Shown one piece after another: positions 45,749-64,000 of a DNA stretch of 64,000 nucleotides. A program made the position numbers and the translations under genes. Positions within the stretch are counted from its first letter, which is position 1. Every line of letters starts with the position of its first letter. The notes beneath the pieces were generated by a model. The model had not been told where the DNA came from. It saw only the letters and a program-made list of their open reading frames with translations, and made no database searches. The DNA comes from Heliocybe sulcata. Its lineage: Eukaryota; Basidiomycota; Agaricomycetes; Gloeophyllales; Gloeophyllaceae. The stretch spans positions 3,325,321-3,389,320 of the forward strand of contig ML213503.1 in the NCBI GenBank assembly GCA_004369045.1. The letters run 5' to 3'.

Positions 45749-48582
45749 TCAAACAAAAAACTGAGTGCTGAAAAGATCCATGTTCAGCTGCTGTCAAACG
45801 CAAGAACGAAGGCACATACTGGATTCGACTGGAAGCGTGCACCTCCATCTCCTCCATTTTATAGGAGTTGAGCTCCTCCTTGATTCGCTGGGCCAAGGCA
45901 GGCGTCAATCTACTCCACGTCGCTGGCTCACTACGTCGATCGTAAACGGAAGGCGGGAACGTATCATAAACGGACAGATTCTGAGCGAACGCCAGCCGCT
46001 TCGCTGGAGCAGTGGCGGATCTGTGTTGCAGCGTCGGCGGTCCATTAGCGAAGATAGTCGATAACGCAGGCGCTGACGAGTTGGAGTGGTTAAACAGCCC
46101 TTTCTCGGGCCCGCCTCCTTCTGATGCCTCCTTCCGAGAGCCTGCTTCGAACAAGGGGTGCGTGGGACTGTCGGACGGAGAATGGGAGGAAGAATGGGAG
46201 CCGTGGCGATGCAGACCGTCAATGTGGTCAGGGTCGGGGGACGGGATATGCGCAAGAGGACCGAGCTCCGACGTAGATGCCGGATGAGCGTCGTACGAAT
46301 TGGAGCGCGCACGAGGGAACGACGGCGGCGGCTGGTCGAGAAACGCTTCTTGAGAGTAATTGGCATCTTCTTAAAACGTCATAAGAGATCAGTATCAAAT
46401 TATCTGCTAAGCGAAGTAACGCACTCTTCAGAATACCCTTTGCAGGCTTACGCGCCTTCTCAACGCTTCTCCTCACATTAGTCGCCCATGGCTCGAGTTC
46501 TCCGTTATAGTCGTCATCCAGCTCTGCCCTCTCAAGGCCCATCCTGATAGTCACATCCTCTTCCTCCTCTTCCTCGCCCCAGTTCTGCCCATCATCCCAC
46601 CCTTCACCGCCGTAAGCCTGCCGGCCGTGTTGTTCGTCGTACGTACCATCATCACTTCCCGAGTCATCGTCCTCAACCATTACCCTCGTACCGTCCTCAG
46701 CCACCATCGCACCTCCAGCATGCGCATGCGAATTGTCCCTGTTCGTCGTGTTCTTCTCCCATGTCGAGGGCAGTTCACCGTTCTGGCCCTTGGCAGCAGC
46801 TTCTGCCTGCGCCTTGGCCTTCGCGGCAGCCTCAGCGTTGCTCTTGAGCGTATGTTGGCGCGCTAGCTTTGCAGCGGGACTTAACCCACTGAAGTCCGCC
46901 CCACCCCAATCGCCCCGATCAAGCTCAGCCGTAACATGAGAAACGCTCGCCTCCGATACCTCCCCTTTGCCCTGCTTCTTTTTACTCTTCTTCCCATCGT
47001 CCCCTTCCTCCTTGCCCTTCTCTTTGAACAGAGATGTGATGCCAGCAAGCGAATTGCGTCGAGCAAGCTTCCCCAGCGAACCGATCTTGCGTATCATAAC
47101 AGAAGCAGAAGAGGACACAGAGGAGATGGAGATATTATCAGTGGACCGGTTGAACCTAGAGTTGAAGACGAATCGCTTTTTCTTGGTCTGCACGGTCGCA
47201 TTGGACGCCGTGTCGCTGGCATCGCCAGCAGACGGCCCACCCTCGCTCTTACTGCGACCTTCACCCTTTCTACTCGGCCCGCCCTCATTATCCTCTTCTT
47301 CCTCCTCGCGCAGAGTCTGGGCTGCATTCAGGGACAACGCCCGCCGCAAACGACCTTTAATACCGCCCCGCCGCTCAGAGAGGCCAGGCACAGGGTCGAG
47401 CATCGCTGTGAGATCACTGTCATCACGAGACATGCGCTTCTCGGCAGCCGTGAAGTTGCCTTGCGAGAGCGGTGAAGGCTTCATAGGTCGCGCAGTCGCA
47501 CTCCCGTGCGGACTGGAAGTGCCGGAAGCTGCAGACGAGGAAGACTGCGACGGCGCGGAAGGGCGGGAAGCCGAAGATGATGCGGACGAAGATGACAGAT
47601 TGCGATGATGCGCTGGGTGGGTCCTCGATGCAGGCGTACTGGTGGAGGATCCGGTGGGAGAGGGAGCGGCGCTCCCACTGCCTGTGCGGGCGTGTCCGTT
47701 GCTGTTGTTAACGGGAGCTTGCTGGGCTCCGTTTCGACTGCGAGTACTGCCGGAGGACCCGCCGGTGCTACCATGCCCAGTATTGTTTGACCCACCCTGG
47801 AGACTGCTCGTACGCTGCCGGGACCCACCGCTGGATGACGTCGAGTTTACCGAAGAAGAGGAGCCCGCGGCGTCAGCACGCGCATAGGGCGGCTGGAATG
47901 GCCCCGCTACGCCTGGCGGTCGCCATTCCTGCTGCTCCTGACTCGAATGCCCCGACCCCTGGCGATTGGTGGGGCGGCGATATGGATGGAAGCCCGCGTA
48001 GTCTCCGGGGCTGGCGTTACCACCCCTACCACTGCCTGGGCTATAGGAGCTGGGAGGGATCTGCGAGGGGTGGGCAGGCGGCGTGCCGCTGGGGAAAGGG
48101 TTGAAGTTGGGCATCTGTCCCGGAGCGAAGTAGTCTCCAGGAGAGCTGGCGCTGGCGGACCTCCCGCGGCCCTGGCCGGGCATGGACGACGGCATGAAGT
48201 GGTGTGGTTGCTGAGCACTGTACATCATTTGCTGATAAGCCCACTGGGCGAACTGTGCGTTGGCAGCTGGATCGTAGTAGGCGCCCTGGTGAGGGATCTG
48301 GCCCTGAGCAGGGTGAACCGGGTACGGCTGCTGGTGATTTTGATAGAACGAGGGGTAAAATGGCTGGGAGGGCGTCCACCCGGCCTGCTGTTGCTGTTGG
48401 ACTGGGTAGGGGTACGGTTGCTGTTGCTGTTGCGGCGGAGGCGATATCGAAGGCGAGGAAGCATGGCTGTCTGCTGGCGATGCGCGCTGGCGCGGGACCG
48501 TCGGATCTGAAGAATTGGGGGAAGGCACGTCCATTGTGATATCTCTCGGAGGGTGCCAGTCTTGGGGAGCGAGAACGGCCAT
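45749..48582 (-). CDS. Bni4/Afr1-like protein with PP1-docking C-terminus
   Basis: Three exons (46425-48582, 45820-46369, 45749-45767) give 908 aa. The N-terminal two thirds are disordered: Gln/Pro/Tyr-rich (PPPQQQQQPYPYPVQQQQQ), then Ser/Thr/Gly-rich. A basic/Ser block KKKRFVFNSRFNRSTDNISI and an acidic stretch (GEEEEEEDVTIRMGL) follow. The C-terminus is the conserved part: PAKRLAFAQNLSVYDTFPPS, VYDRRSEPATWSRLTPALAQ, RIKEELNSYKMEEMEVHASS, RIHTQFFV. This resembles the shared end of yeast Bni4 and Afr1, which binds the PP1 phosphatase Glc7; KRLAF is an RVxF-like docking site. The last nine residues depend on a 19-nt terminal exon. The likely role is a cortical scaffold for PP1 at septins or growth sites, by family analogy. 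Confidence 0.75.
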
Positions 48583-49681
48583 GGGCTGCGGCACGGGCAG
48601 CTATGAGCGCACTGTAATCTACTGCAATGTTGCGGGGAGCGCGACACGACGAGCGGCAGAAAGTGGTAGAGTGATGAGACGCGCAGCAAGAAAGAGGAGG
48701 AAAGAACTGACCTGTTCAAGAGACGAAGCGAGGGTCGAGTAGTTGGAATCAAAGAGAAAAGGCGGTGCGCTGGCCGATGTCGTAGTCTACAGAGTCTGAA
48801 GGGCGGAGGTCGGGAGCGGCGGCGACGACGAGGGAGGGAACGATGAGGCGACTCCAATCGACGCCCGGCAACCGCTGATGGGAGAAATACAACCAAACAA
48901 ATCAGATATTCCAGATATTCCGATATTCCCCTTTTATTCCTTTCCGGTCAGGTTTCTCTCCTCGCAGAGTCAGTCGTCCCCGACGACGACGACGACGTCT
49001 GCTGCTATACTGGCCTCGTCGTCGATACGCTCGTCGCCAAGTCAATCACGATAAAGCGTTATCGGCAATCGTGGAGGTACACCCGGAGCTGCCAGCGCGC
49101 TATTGTCACACGTATCCCCTGATTCTGCAGCTCCGACTAGGCGTGTGTCTCCACCATCTGCTCGTCGCGCTCGATGGATTCTCCCAACCGTTGAAACGGC
49201 CGCACTAGCCTCTTTCAGCATGCCTTGCTGCATGGCAATCAGCAGCGAAGTACCCCCCAGACAGATGACTTCGTTCTCCGGCTCCTCGGCGCAGAGATAG
49301 CTGTATTTTTGTCCCTCTCAGAACAACCACAGTTTTGTACCGGAACTGATGAGGTACGGTAGTTTATGCCGCGGTGTCGTTGTTTCGCCATTTCGTATCT
49401 GATGCAGTGTTAGCCGAGCGTGCTATGTGAGCAGTGCCACCCAGGGGTTCGAATTCAATATTCAACGCCTTCGTTCCCTGCATGGTCCGGAATCTCCGTC
49501 GGATGCGTCCACGCGCATTTATAGACGATATCGAAAAGGAATACTCTCCCGAGTACTTGCTCGATTTAGAGTTGAATTACTGGATGTTCCCGTAGTAGCT
49601 TGAAATACATGACTGCGCTCTGATCTTACTGCGATTAACCTCGAGGCGTCGAGAAGACACAGATTGAGTAGGACGCAGCAG
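48583..49681. other. Divergent intergenic region with short repeats
   Basis: About 1.1 kb lie between the starts of the Bni4-like gene and the amidase. Purine-rich sequence next to 48583-48720 is the pyrimidine-rich leader of the minus-strand gene. GATATTCC occurs three times in close series at 48905-48929. A short CGA trinucleotide run lies near 48976-48992. Open frames in 49042-49300 overlap on both strands and match nothing I know. Confidence 0.5.
48905..48929. repeat. Three close copies of GATATTCC
   Basis: GATATTCC starts at 48905, 48914 and 48922, separated by 9 and 8 bp, in a divergent promoter region about 320 bp upstream of the Bni4-like ATG. It may be simple-sequence slippage or a clustered factor-binding site. 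Confidence 0.6.
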
Positions 49682-52001
49682 ATGGCTTCCCATTCCGAGA
49701 CTGCCCTGCTCGATTGGCGGGCACGCTGCAAAGCAAAGAAGCAGCAACAGCTCGATGCCATCCCCAAGGCGTGGCACATCGACCCACCCCCCGAGCATCT
49801 CTTCAACGTCCAGCATGTGCCCTACGCCTGCGGTCTCCTCAACCCCCGCGAGCTCGAGATCACTGACACCACAGATGTCCACGTCCTCCTCGCAAAGTTG
49901 GCCGCCGCAGAATGGTCCTCTGTCGAGGTCACCACCGCGTTCTACAAGCGGGCCATCGTTGCCCAGCAGCTCGTCAGTAGAGTCTAATTTACATTCTCGT
50001 GAATTCTGTTTGATCTCTATAGTCCGCCTTGGCGACGGCGATTGACGTACTCGCCCCTTTAGACAAACTGCTTGACCGAAATATTCGTGGAGCGCGCGCT
50101 GCAGCGCGCACAGGAGGTCGATGACTACCTCAGGACGACGGGCAAGGCCATGGGGCCCCTGCATGGCCTGCCCATTTCCCTCAAAGACCAGTTCAAGATC
50201 AAAGGCTTGGAGACAACGATGGGTCCGTGTATATGATATCATCTTTTGGATACTGTTACAAATTTTGCTCCGTGTTTCGCGGGCGGTGACCACCACCAGG
50301 CTATGCCTCATGGATAGGCCAAGTCGCCGACTCGGACTCGGTCCTCACCCAGATCCTGTACGAGTGTGGCGCGGTCCCGTTCGTGCGCACGAATGTGTGC
50401 CAGACCCTAAACGTACGTAGTTTCCTGCAAAGCGGCTAATAGCGGTATGAATTCATTACGTTCCCCACTAATAGTGGGGCGAGACGTTTAACCACGTCTT
50501 CGGACGAACTACGAATCCATGGAACCGCTACTTGACTGCCGGCGGCTCGTCAGGCGGGGAAGGTGCGTTGGTCGCTATGAAAGGGAGCCCGTTAGGCATC
50601 GGTACCGACATTGGCGGGTGAGCTCCTTCCTCCGCCCTCCTCCGTCTCGCGTGCTTCCTCTAACCATGGTTCACCACCGTGATACCGACCAGCTCCGTCC
50701 GGATCCCCTCCGCCTTCTGCGGCCTGTACACTCTGCGGCCCTCCTACGAGCGTCTTCCATACTGTGGAGCCGTTAACTCGCAGGAAGGACAGGAGTCCAT
50801 CTCCTCCGTTCTGGGCCCTATGACCAATAGTATCTCGGGTGTGAAGCTCTTTGTCAAGGCTGTGATCGACTCGAAGCCATGGGAGAAGGATCCCCTTGTT
50901 GTTAGGAAAGAGTGGAGCGAGAAGGAGTACACGTTAAGTGAGCATGGGGGAGGGAAGAAACTGTGTTTTGCAGTGATGTGGGATAATGGGCTGTTAAAGC
51001 CGCACCCCCCGCTGTGGAGGGCGATGCGCATGTGTAAGAAGGCGCTGGAGGCTGCTGGACATACGGGTAAGCACTTAGAGCTGAGATCCTTGACGTCATA
51101 CCTACCTTTATATCCGCAGTTATCGACTGGCAACCGTACCGCATGATGGAAATATTCAAGAACGCCGTAAGAATGCTCTTCTCTACATAGTCCCAGGCTG
51201 AGCATCTTCGTATGCAGGAGAGCATCTACTGTGCTGACGCGGGCCACGACTTCCGCGAGGTCTGCAGAGAAGCTGGGGAGCCCGTCATTCAGACTATGAG
51301 TCCCGAGACGAACAAACACGAGTTCGCCCTGGACGAGCCCCTCGTGCAAAGTGTGCTCGGACCTGAGCAGAAAATGTTGACGGCTTGGGAGGTAATCACC
51401 TTCCTCGTAACTTCCATTGTCGCCGGACGTCGCGTTGATTTCAGAGCTCTTGTTTCCTTGTAGCTGTGGCAGCTGCACAAGGAAAAGCGTGCACTGAGGA
51501 AGGCCCAGCTGGACCACTGGCAAGCAACAAGGGACACAACCGGCACCGGGCGACCGGTTGACGCTATCATATCCCCCGCGGCTCCGTACGTTGCGCCCCC
51601 ACATGGGTTGAACAAGTATGTATGGCTCCATTCTGGAGAATACACCCCACTTATCACGATGCCGAACCTAGTGACTATTTCTACACTACATTTTGCAATG
51701 CGATGGACTACACAACCTCCGTGGTCCCAGTCACGTTCGTCGACGAGGAGCTGGACAGACCCGCGCTCCCGCATGAGTTTTACAACCGCCATGACAAAGC
51801 CAACTATGAATTATGTGAGTGTAAAACTTTATCTTTCTGTACGTACATGCTGAAGGGATATCAGACGACCCCAAGCTGTTCCATGGCGCTCCTGTCGGCT
51901 TACAGGTGATCGGGAGGACGCAAGAGGAAGAAGCGGTCATTGCTATGACAGAGATATTGGACAAAGCCCTGAAGACCTATGACACAGCGGAACGGGAGTA
52001 G
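49682..52001 (+). CDS. Acetamidase/general amidase (amidase-signature family)
   Basis: A multi-exon gene runs from ATG 49682 (exon 1, 49682-49972; exon 2 from 50063) to the stop at 51999-52001. Family landmarks appear in order: ELEITDTTDVHVLLAKLAAA, LTNCLTEIFVERALQRAQEV, GPLHGLPISLKDQFKIKG with the catalytic Lys, FVRTNVCQTLN, NPWNRYLTAGGSSGGEGALV and GSPLGIGTDIGGSVRIPSAF, which holds the Ser-cisSer-Lys site. Later YTTSVVPVTFVDEELDRP and GAPVGLQVIGRTQEEEA close the fold. The enzyme should hydrolyse small amides to acids and ammonia, probably in the cytosol, as in fungal acetamidases; substrate is inferred. Intron 1 (90 bp) uses a GTCAGT donor. It converges on the DAO-type oxidoreductase, with 123 bp between stops. 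Confidence 0.92.
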
Positions 52002-52124
52002 CTCGTGTGAGAACCGAAGTGAAGTCACGGCGTGTTGTAAGACTAGGGAGCACATCACAAATAAATACTGCATACGAATCATACAGAGCTACTGTTACAG
52101 GATATCCGATATACCACAGACGGC

Positions 52125-53977
52125 TTACTTGCGGAACCTGTCGAGAACGTCCTCGACATTTGCTTTCCTGCGACGTTTATCGGAGACGATAAAACTCTCG
52201 GGGAACCATTCATACAGACCGGTCTCCTTCTCCACCCCTAAAACCATGTACGCCAGACCCTTGCCGCTCATCCAAGCGTGGGGCATGCCCTCCCCACTAT
52301 ACCCAGCTGCTATCCACTCCGAAGGGGCCGAAGTTAGAGGGCTCTTCCCAGGCAAGGGAACAGGCGGATGTCGACGTGTCATAATGGGCGGCAGACGTCC
52401 GACCCAAGGTCTGCCATCCACGGATATTCCTAAGATACCTGTCCAAAACGACTTCATCCTTCCTGAAGGCCAGTCGGCTACATCGCGTTCGGATGAGTTT
52501 GAAGGCTGAGCTTCGGCTCCCCAATTGGATGGACCGAAGTAGTGAGGTAAGGCACCGCCAAGGTGATTCGTGATGCCCCAGTTCAAGGATCCATCATCCA
52601 AATCAGCTACTTCTGACAGACCGTTCTTATTCTGCTGTGCGAACCCCCCACCGAACATTAGCTCGTGCTCGCCGTCTGGGAGCTGCGTGAGGTAGTCGTA
52701 TCCCTGATCGCGGTAGAATATGTGTGCGCGATAGCCATCCAGCGTGGATCGCGACAGTGCTTGGCCTGGGCGCTGGGCGGTCATGTTACCCCGGATGGGG
52801 ACGACCTTTGTGCGCAGAGATGTGACGAGATGCGACACCCAAGCGTTCGTGGCGTGCACGACATGCGGAGTGGTAATTGTCCCGAGCGGGGTAACGACGG
52901 TGTAACCGCGGGGCGAGGAGTGGATACCGGTGCATGGCGTGTGCGTGGAGAGAAAAAAGCTGTAGCAGGTGGTTATTAGGAACGGCTCCCAGGAGGAAGA
53001 TATACTAAAGACTACTCACTGATCAGGGTGGCGCTTCAGAAGATTGGAAAGAATAGAGGTGACAAACCGGTACGGGTGAACAGCACCAGCGGCACCTATG
53101 ATAGCTCCTGAGACTTCATCGGCCAAGCCGAAGTTCTGTAGAGACGCTGAGTAGCTGTGCTGCATCCAACCAATATGAGGGAAAGAGTCGCTCATGGTCT
53201 GTCAGGATATAGCAGGGACATCCACCGGGGTGGCGTGCTCGCTACCCTGAGTCCATGACACGATATTTGCCCTCCAAAATACAGTAGCATACCTTGATAG
53301 CCGACTCCTTATCAGCTGCGTAGAACGTATCAGTATCGGCAGACATATCCATCTGCCACACTTTGAATGCCTCTTCCGCAGTGCCGAATCGCGCATCGTC
53401 AAAATAGACATCGACGGTCTCGACCTCTCTGATCTGGCAATGGTCGACAATATTCTCGCTGACCGCAACATCCATCATCTCCCGGAGGTGCGCGAGGCGA
53501 AACTTGATGATGGTTTTTGCCTCCTTCTCACCGTACACCCCTTTAAGGTCTGCGTAATCATGCCAGAGTGGTGGATTGATGTGGCCACCATTCCTGCATA
53601 GTGCAGTGCTTAGACATAGCTTGGTCTAGTCACAATATTAATGCGTACCGTGCAGTAGCTCCGGAGCATGCTTCTCTCGCTTCCAGCATGACAATGGTCA
53701 GGGATCCTGATGGGACATACTCTAAAATATTATACACCACTGAAGCCCCAGTGATGCCTGACCCAATGATCACAATATCAGCATGTTCCGGCAGTTCCTT
53801 GGAAATGTGTGTTGATATGGGCGATGCAGGTACTGTCCAAAAGGACTTGGTTGTCGGCTTGGATGCATCAGGTATGCCAGGGGATGCCAGCAGTCGCTTG
53901 TAAATATCATCGTAAAGTTGAGTAAGCCGAGTCAATTCCTTGACGGCGAGGCGGAGTTTTGAGAGCGTGTGTCCCAT
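52125..53977 (-). CDS. FAD-dependent oxidoreductase, DAO family
   Basis: The start codon ends at 53977 and the stop is at 52125-52127, with several short introns. The Rossmann dinucleotide motif is clear: ADIVIIGSGITGASVVYNIL, then the FAD ribose-binding acidic position in VMLEAREACSGATAR joined to NGGHINPPLWHDY. Further DAO landmarks are GAAGAVHPYRFVTSI, TPHVVHATNAWVSHL and the C-terminal FAD-binding ending WTGILGISVDGRPWVGRLPP and AAGYSGEGMPHAWMSGKGLA. Members oxidise amino acids, N-methyl-amino acids or similar amines to imines with hydrogen peroxide production. The substrate cannot be told from sequence. No cleavable signal or peroxisomal SKL-type end is present; the protein ends FRK. Its neighbour is an amidase, so both may serve nitrogen use, but they are convergent and not an operon. 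Confidence 0.87.
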
Positions 53978-54318
53978 GAGTAGTGGGTGCAAGCGTAGGC
54001 ACGGCGAGTACGCAAATGTACCGAGGAGTCCTCAGAAACCGTCGAAGCCACATCAGAGAAAGCTATTCCTGAAATTCAACAGGCCTTGACTGTCGAGCTC
54101 CCCGAAATAGCCCGACGGAGAACGCTTTGCGAGAAAGGTTACGCTCGAGTTGTTAGCACAAGCATCGTCTGTGCATTACGTCCCATGTACCTAGCAACGA
54201 TAATAAATGCGTTATTCTACATGGTTGACAGTGCCGCTAGATGTGGACGTGAAGATAGGAAGAATCATGCGGGACCAGAGAGCAATGTGATATGGATACG
54301 AAACGACAAATCAATAGA

Positions 54319-60891
<6,573 letters not shown>

Positions 60892-61378
60892 GATTGCAAT
60901 AGAACTGCCTGAAAGACGAGGGCGGAAGAGAGGAAGAGACGACGAAGACTGATGAAAACAGAAACCAAGGCAGGAATGTCCAGGGGTACGATTAAATTAC
61001 ACAAGACCAAAGGAGCAACTATGTCGCGCCGAGGTATGTTGGCGAGTCAGCGGGCCTCACGAGCTCGTAGGCCACGCAAACGACAGAAAATTTGCGAGCG
61101 AGATGTGCCGAGGCAAGCTCTAGACAGCCTCCAGACAGAAGCACAGAGAGATATGCGTGTCTCTTGCGAAGATCTAGTCGAGACCGTGGACGACAACGAC
61201 AACGACTTGACGGTCGTTGAAGAAGGAGTGGTCGTGCTTGACTCCGCCGGGCCCGCATTGTTTGGTTCGGAGTCCGAAACGCGCGTGCTGACGGACACTG
61301 ACGCGCAGCGCCTCTTCAGGCGTGAACACTACTCTCATCGAACTACTTACCCCATCGTCGCAGACAGTGCTTGTACGA
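60892..61378. other. Divergent RPB1/VPS27 promoter region
   Basis: 487 bp separate the two start codons. The sequence is open in one plus-strand frame (from 60952) and partly open on the minus strand, but neither product resembles a known protein, and VPS27 starts properly at 61379. I read it as promoter and 5' leader for both genes. Confidence 0.55.
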
Positions 61379-63828
61379 ATGTCGGGTCTTACGAGCTGGT
61401 TATGGGGAACGTCGCAGGTCGACGAGGTGATCGGTGCGCATATACCCACCAAGCCCTGTTTACCCATTCACTCACTCTATCCTCTTCGTCAGACAAGGCG
61501 ACGTCAGAATTGCTTCCTGTGGGATCCGAGGATATTGCTTTGAATCTAGAGATATGCGATCAGATAAGGTCAAAGGCAGTACCACCCAAGGATGCCATGA
61601 AAGCTCTCAAGAGGCGTCTTAATCATAAGAATCCGAACGTACAGCTGTTGGCTCTGAGCGTAAGTGCCTCTCTGTTGGTGCAATCAACATGCTGACAGTC
61701 CTTCTCCATCCAGTTGACCGATGTTTGTATCAAGAACGGCGGAGACCATTTCCTCGTTGAGATAGCCTCGCGCGAGTTCATGGACAACCTTGTGTCCATC
61801 CTCAAGATGCCCACACTCAACCACGAAGTCAAGAACAAGATTCTCCGTTTGATCCAGAATTGGTCTATCGCATTCGAGGGCAGACCTACTCTGAGTTACG
61901 TCGGCCAGGTTTACAAGACGCTCCAGGCTGAAGGTATGTCATCCTGCACTGCACGGTCTCCGACGTTAAACATGGCCAGGTTTCAATTTCCCGCCCAAGG
62001 ACCCTGCTGTGGTCAGCTCCGCCATTATTGATACTCAGACAGCTCCTGAATGGATTGACTCGGACGTCTGCCTGCGCTGTCGAACAACTTTCTCATTCAC
62101 AAATCGCAAGCATCATTGCCGTAATTGCGGACAAGTCTTCGATCAGGCGTGCTCGTCCAAGTCAATGCCATTGCCTCACTTCGGTATCACGCAAGAAGTC
62201 AGAGTATGCGATGGATGCTACAGCAAGTTATCGAGAAACCGGGACAAACTGTACGTTCGCTATCCTGTATGCTAGTATTCCTACCGATTCTGACACGTAT
62301 GCAGTTCTGATCACAAAGGCTCTCATCACCCCACATCGCGGCATAGATCCGCACGGGAGTTCGAAGATGCAGAATTGCAACGTGCCATTCAACTCTCCCT
62401 CCAAGAAGTCGGCGCCGCCGGCGGCCGCAGGCCAGGCTACGTGCCGTCCCAACCTGCTCCCTCATCATGGCAACCCTCTTCTCCACCCATCTTCGAGCGC
62501 GCAGCGGCCGTTGCAAACGAAGAGGACGACCCGGATCTCAAGGCGGCCATTGAAGCCAGTCTCCGGGAAGCTCAGGCGCCAAAGCCGAGCGCGCCTGCTG
62601 TCGCTGCGGAGCCTCAGACGCCTCCATACGAGTATACCTCGTCATATGCTTCGGCATCTACTGCCCAGCCTCAACCACGCTACGACCCTTTGCCAAACTA
62701 CGACCTTCAGCCCTTGGAATCTGACGCGATCCTCACATTCAGCCAGACACTGGATCAGGTTCAGAACCATGGCGGTGGCCGAGATATTTCGCGGTTCCCT
62801 GCAGTCAGCGGGTTGTACGACAAAGCCAGCAGTCTCCGGCCGCAACTTGCTCAGAGTCTCGATGATACCATGAAGCGTGAACGTAAGTGTCGCATTTTGA
62901 TGATGCTAATCCCGTTTGATCATCCTGCGCAGAAATGCTGACGGAGATGCACGACAAACTGTCGGAAGCGGTGAAGCTATACGACCAGATCCTGACTCGC
63001 CAAGTGTCGCATCCGCCATGGCGTGCGGCCACAGCTACCGCTCCGGCATCCGCCACTTATGCACCACAAGCGCCACTCGCATCTGGCTCGTACACACAGT
63101 GGACGCCGACTCAACCCGTACAAGCACCTCAGGGGCAGCCCATGTCACCAGCCTACCAGCAACCTCCTGTCCCTCCTCAGCCGGTTTACGCATCCAGCAC
63201 TCCCTCCGGATACGAGTCTTATAGAAGCCCGAGTGATTTGCAGCAGGCCGCGCCGGTGGCGTCCCCACCTCCTATGACCGCAGCTCAGCTCCCTCAAGCT
63301 TCTCCCGAGCATGCTTGGCAGTCATACCAACAACAGTATGCACCTCCGACACAGCAACAGTATGCTCCACCTTCTGCGACGCCGTCGGTGCACTCCAACT
63401 CGGCCCCGTACCCCTCAGAGACCTCAGCAGCATCACTTGAGACGACTCCCAAAGCCCCGCCCGCCTCGCTGCCCCTCCCGCAGTCGCCTCCAGCCCTTCA
63501 TTCGCAACATCTTTACAGCAACATGATCCGATCGTCACCCACACCCTCGTCTCACTTGCGGTCGCCATCCGTCCCGACCTTATCCCGACATAACACGATT
63601 TCTTACACTGCTGTAACGTCACCCCCTCCTGTCATGGATTCATCTCTGTCCCGCCACAATACGGTGCACTCGCAGTCATATGTCCATCAACCCCAGCCGT
63701 ATCAGCAGCACGGGCACCATGCGTCGATGCCGAGCTTTCCTATTGCGCCGACTGCCCCGCCTGCAATGCCGTACGGGCCGGGGCTGGAGCGGGGGGAGCA
63801 GAAGGAGGCATTGTTGATTGATCTGTAA
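61379..63828 (+). CDS. VPS27: ESCRT-0 subunit VPS27
   Basis: A multi-exon gene starts at ATG 61379 ([18 protein letters not shown]) and stops at 63826-63828. A VHS domain follows at once: [52 protein letters not shown] and [20 protein letters not shown]. The FYVE finger has [35 protein letters not shown] and [12 protein letters not shown], with the WxxD, RKHHCR and RVC signatures for PI3P binding. Two ubiquitin-interacting motifs come next ([13 protein letters not shown] and [14 protein letters not shown]). A helical Hse1-binding GAT-like segment follows ([36 protein letters not shown]), then a Pro/Gln/Ser-rich tail. It ends in LLIDL, a clathrin box. VPS27 sorts ubiquitinated cargo into multivesicular bodies on endosomes. 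The full domain set is present, which makes the call firm. Confidence 0.95.
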
Positions 63829-64000
63829 GCTGTTAGAGCGAGAGCTGCTTGGTTGTGCTGTTTCATATGGCTGTGTGCATAGAGATCTGTATCCTTACTT
63901 GTAAATTTGCATAGCATGATGCCAGAAGTACGGTCGCCCCAGAGGCTCAGGTCTGTAAGGGCCGGTTCGGTAAACCCCATAGCCTTGGGTTACCCTTAGC
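63829..64000. other. 3' flank of VPS27
   Basis: The last 172 bp follow the VPS27 stop. They are moderately AT-rich at first and probably include its 3' UTR. No start of another gene can be supported before the right edge. Confidence 0.5.

Noticed and set aside
60952-61378. Long plus-strand open frame leading into VPS27
   Set aside because: It is open only by chance into VPS27 exon 2. The ATG at 61379 plus a short intron gives the expected VPS27 start, and the upstream peptide resembles nothing.

Overview
The window looks like a chromosome segment from a basidiomycete fungus, most likely a mushroom-forming agaricomycete. Genes are dense and lie on both strands. Coding regions are cut by many introns of about 50-75 bp, usually GTRNGT...YAG. 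The proteins are fungal housekeeping or basidiomycete-type families. I found no bacterial operons, CRISPR array, rRNA, recognisable tRNA or recognisable transposon.

Layout. 1-4455 is almost gene-free, with one kinase-like (APH-type) fragment at the left edge. 4456-9324 holds a large protein tyrosine phosphatase with an N-terminal rhodanese-like domain. 9325-11898 is a second gene-poor stretch. 11899-13921 is a membrane-anchored aspartic-peptidase-like protein that lacks normal catalytic motifs. 14078-19556 carries a GCN20-type ABC-F ATPase and a small secreted protein with an Ala/Gly/Lys-rich tail. 20236-22731 is a divergent pair: a SAP30-like Sin3-complex subunit and chorismate synthase. 22985-28879 contains a basidiomycete-type protein of unknown function, a CofD/YvcK-family protein, the V-ATPase assembly factor Vma12 and an acidic unknown protein. 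From 29338 to the right end the genes are mostly well-known: VPS35, BCP1/BCCIP, proline dehydrogenase, CAND1, MSH4, a Bni4/Afr1-like protein, an amidase, a DAO-type FAD oxidoreductase, RPB1 and VPS27.

How the genes relate. There is no clear biosynthetic or defence cluster. Loose themes are endosome/vacuole traffic (VPS35, VPS27, VMA12), nitrogen and amino-acid metabolism (chorismate synthase, proline dehydrogenase, amidase, DAO oxidoreductase, GCN20) and transcription (RPB1, SAP30). Several genes form close divergent pairs that probably share promoters; the tightest is CAND1/MSH4, with 112 bp between start codons.

Most notable observations: (1) the RPB1 C-terminal domain appears to be assembled from tiny exons, including 9-nt and 3-nt microexons that together complete a heptad; (2) BCP1 is flanked by an inverted repeat lying in the 3' flanks of VPS35 and BCP1; (3) the PTP domain is split by roughly 320 extra residues between the P-loop and Q-loop; (4) the aspartic-peptidase-like protein looks like a pseudoenzyme. 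I did not find a convincing undescribed multi-gene system.
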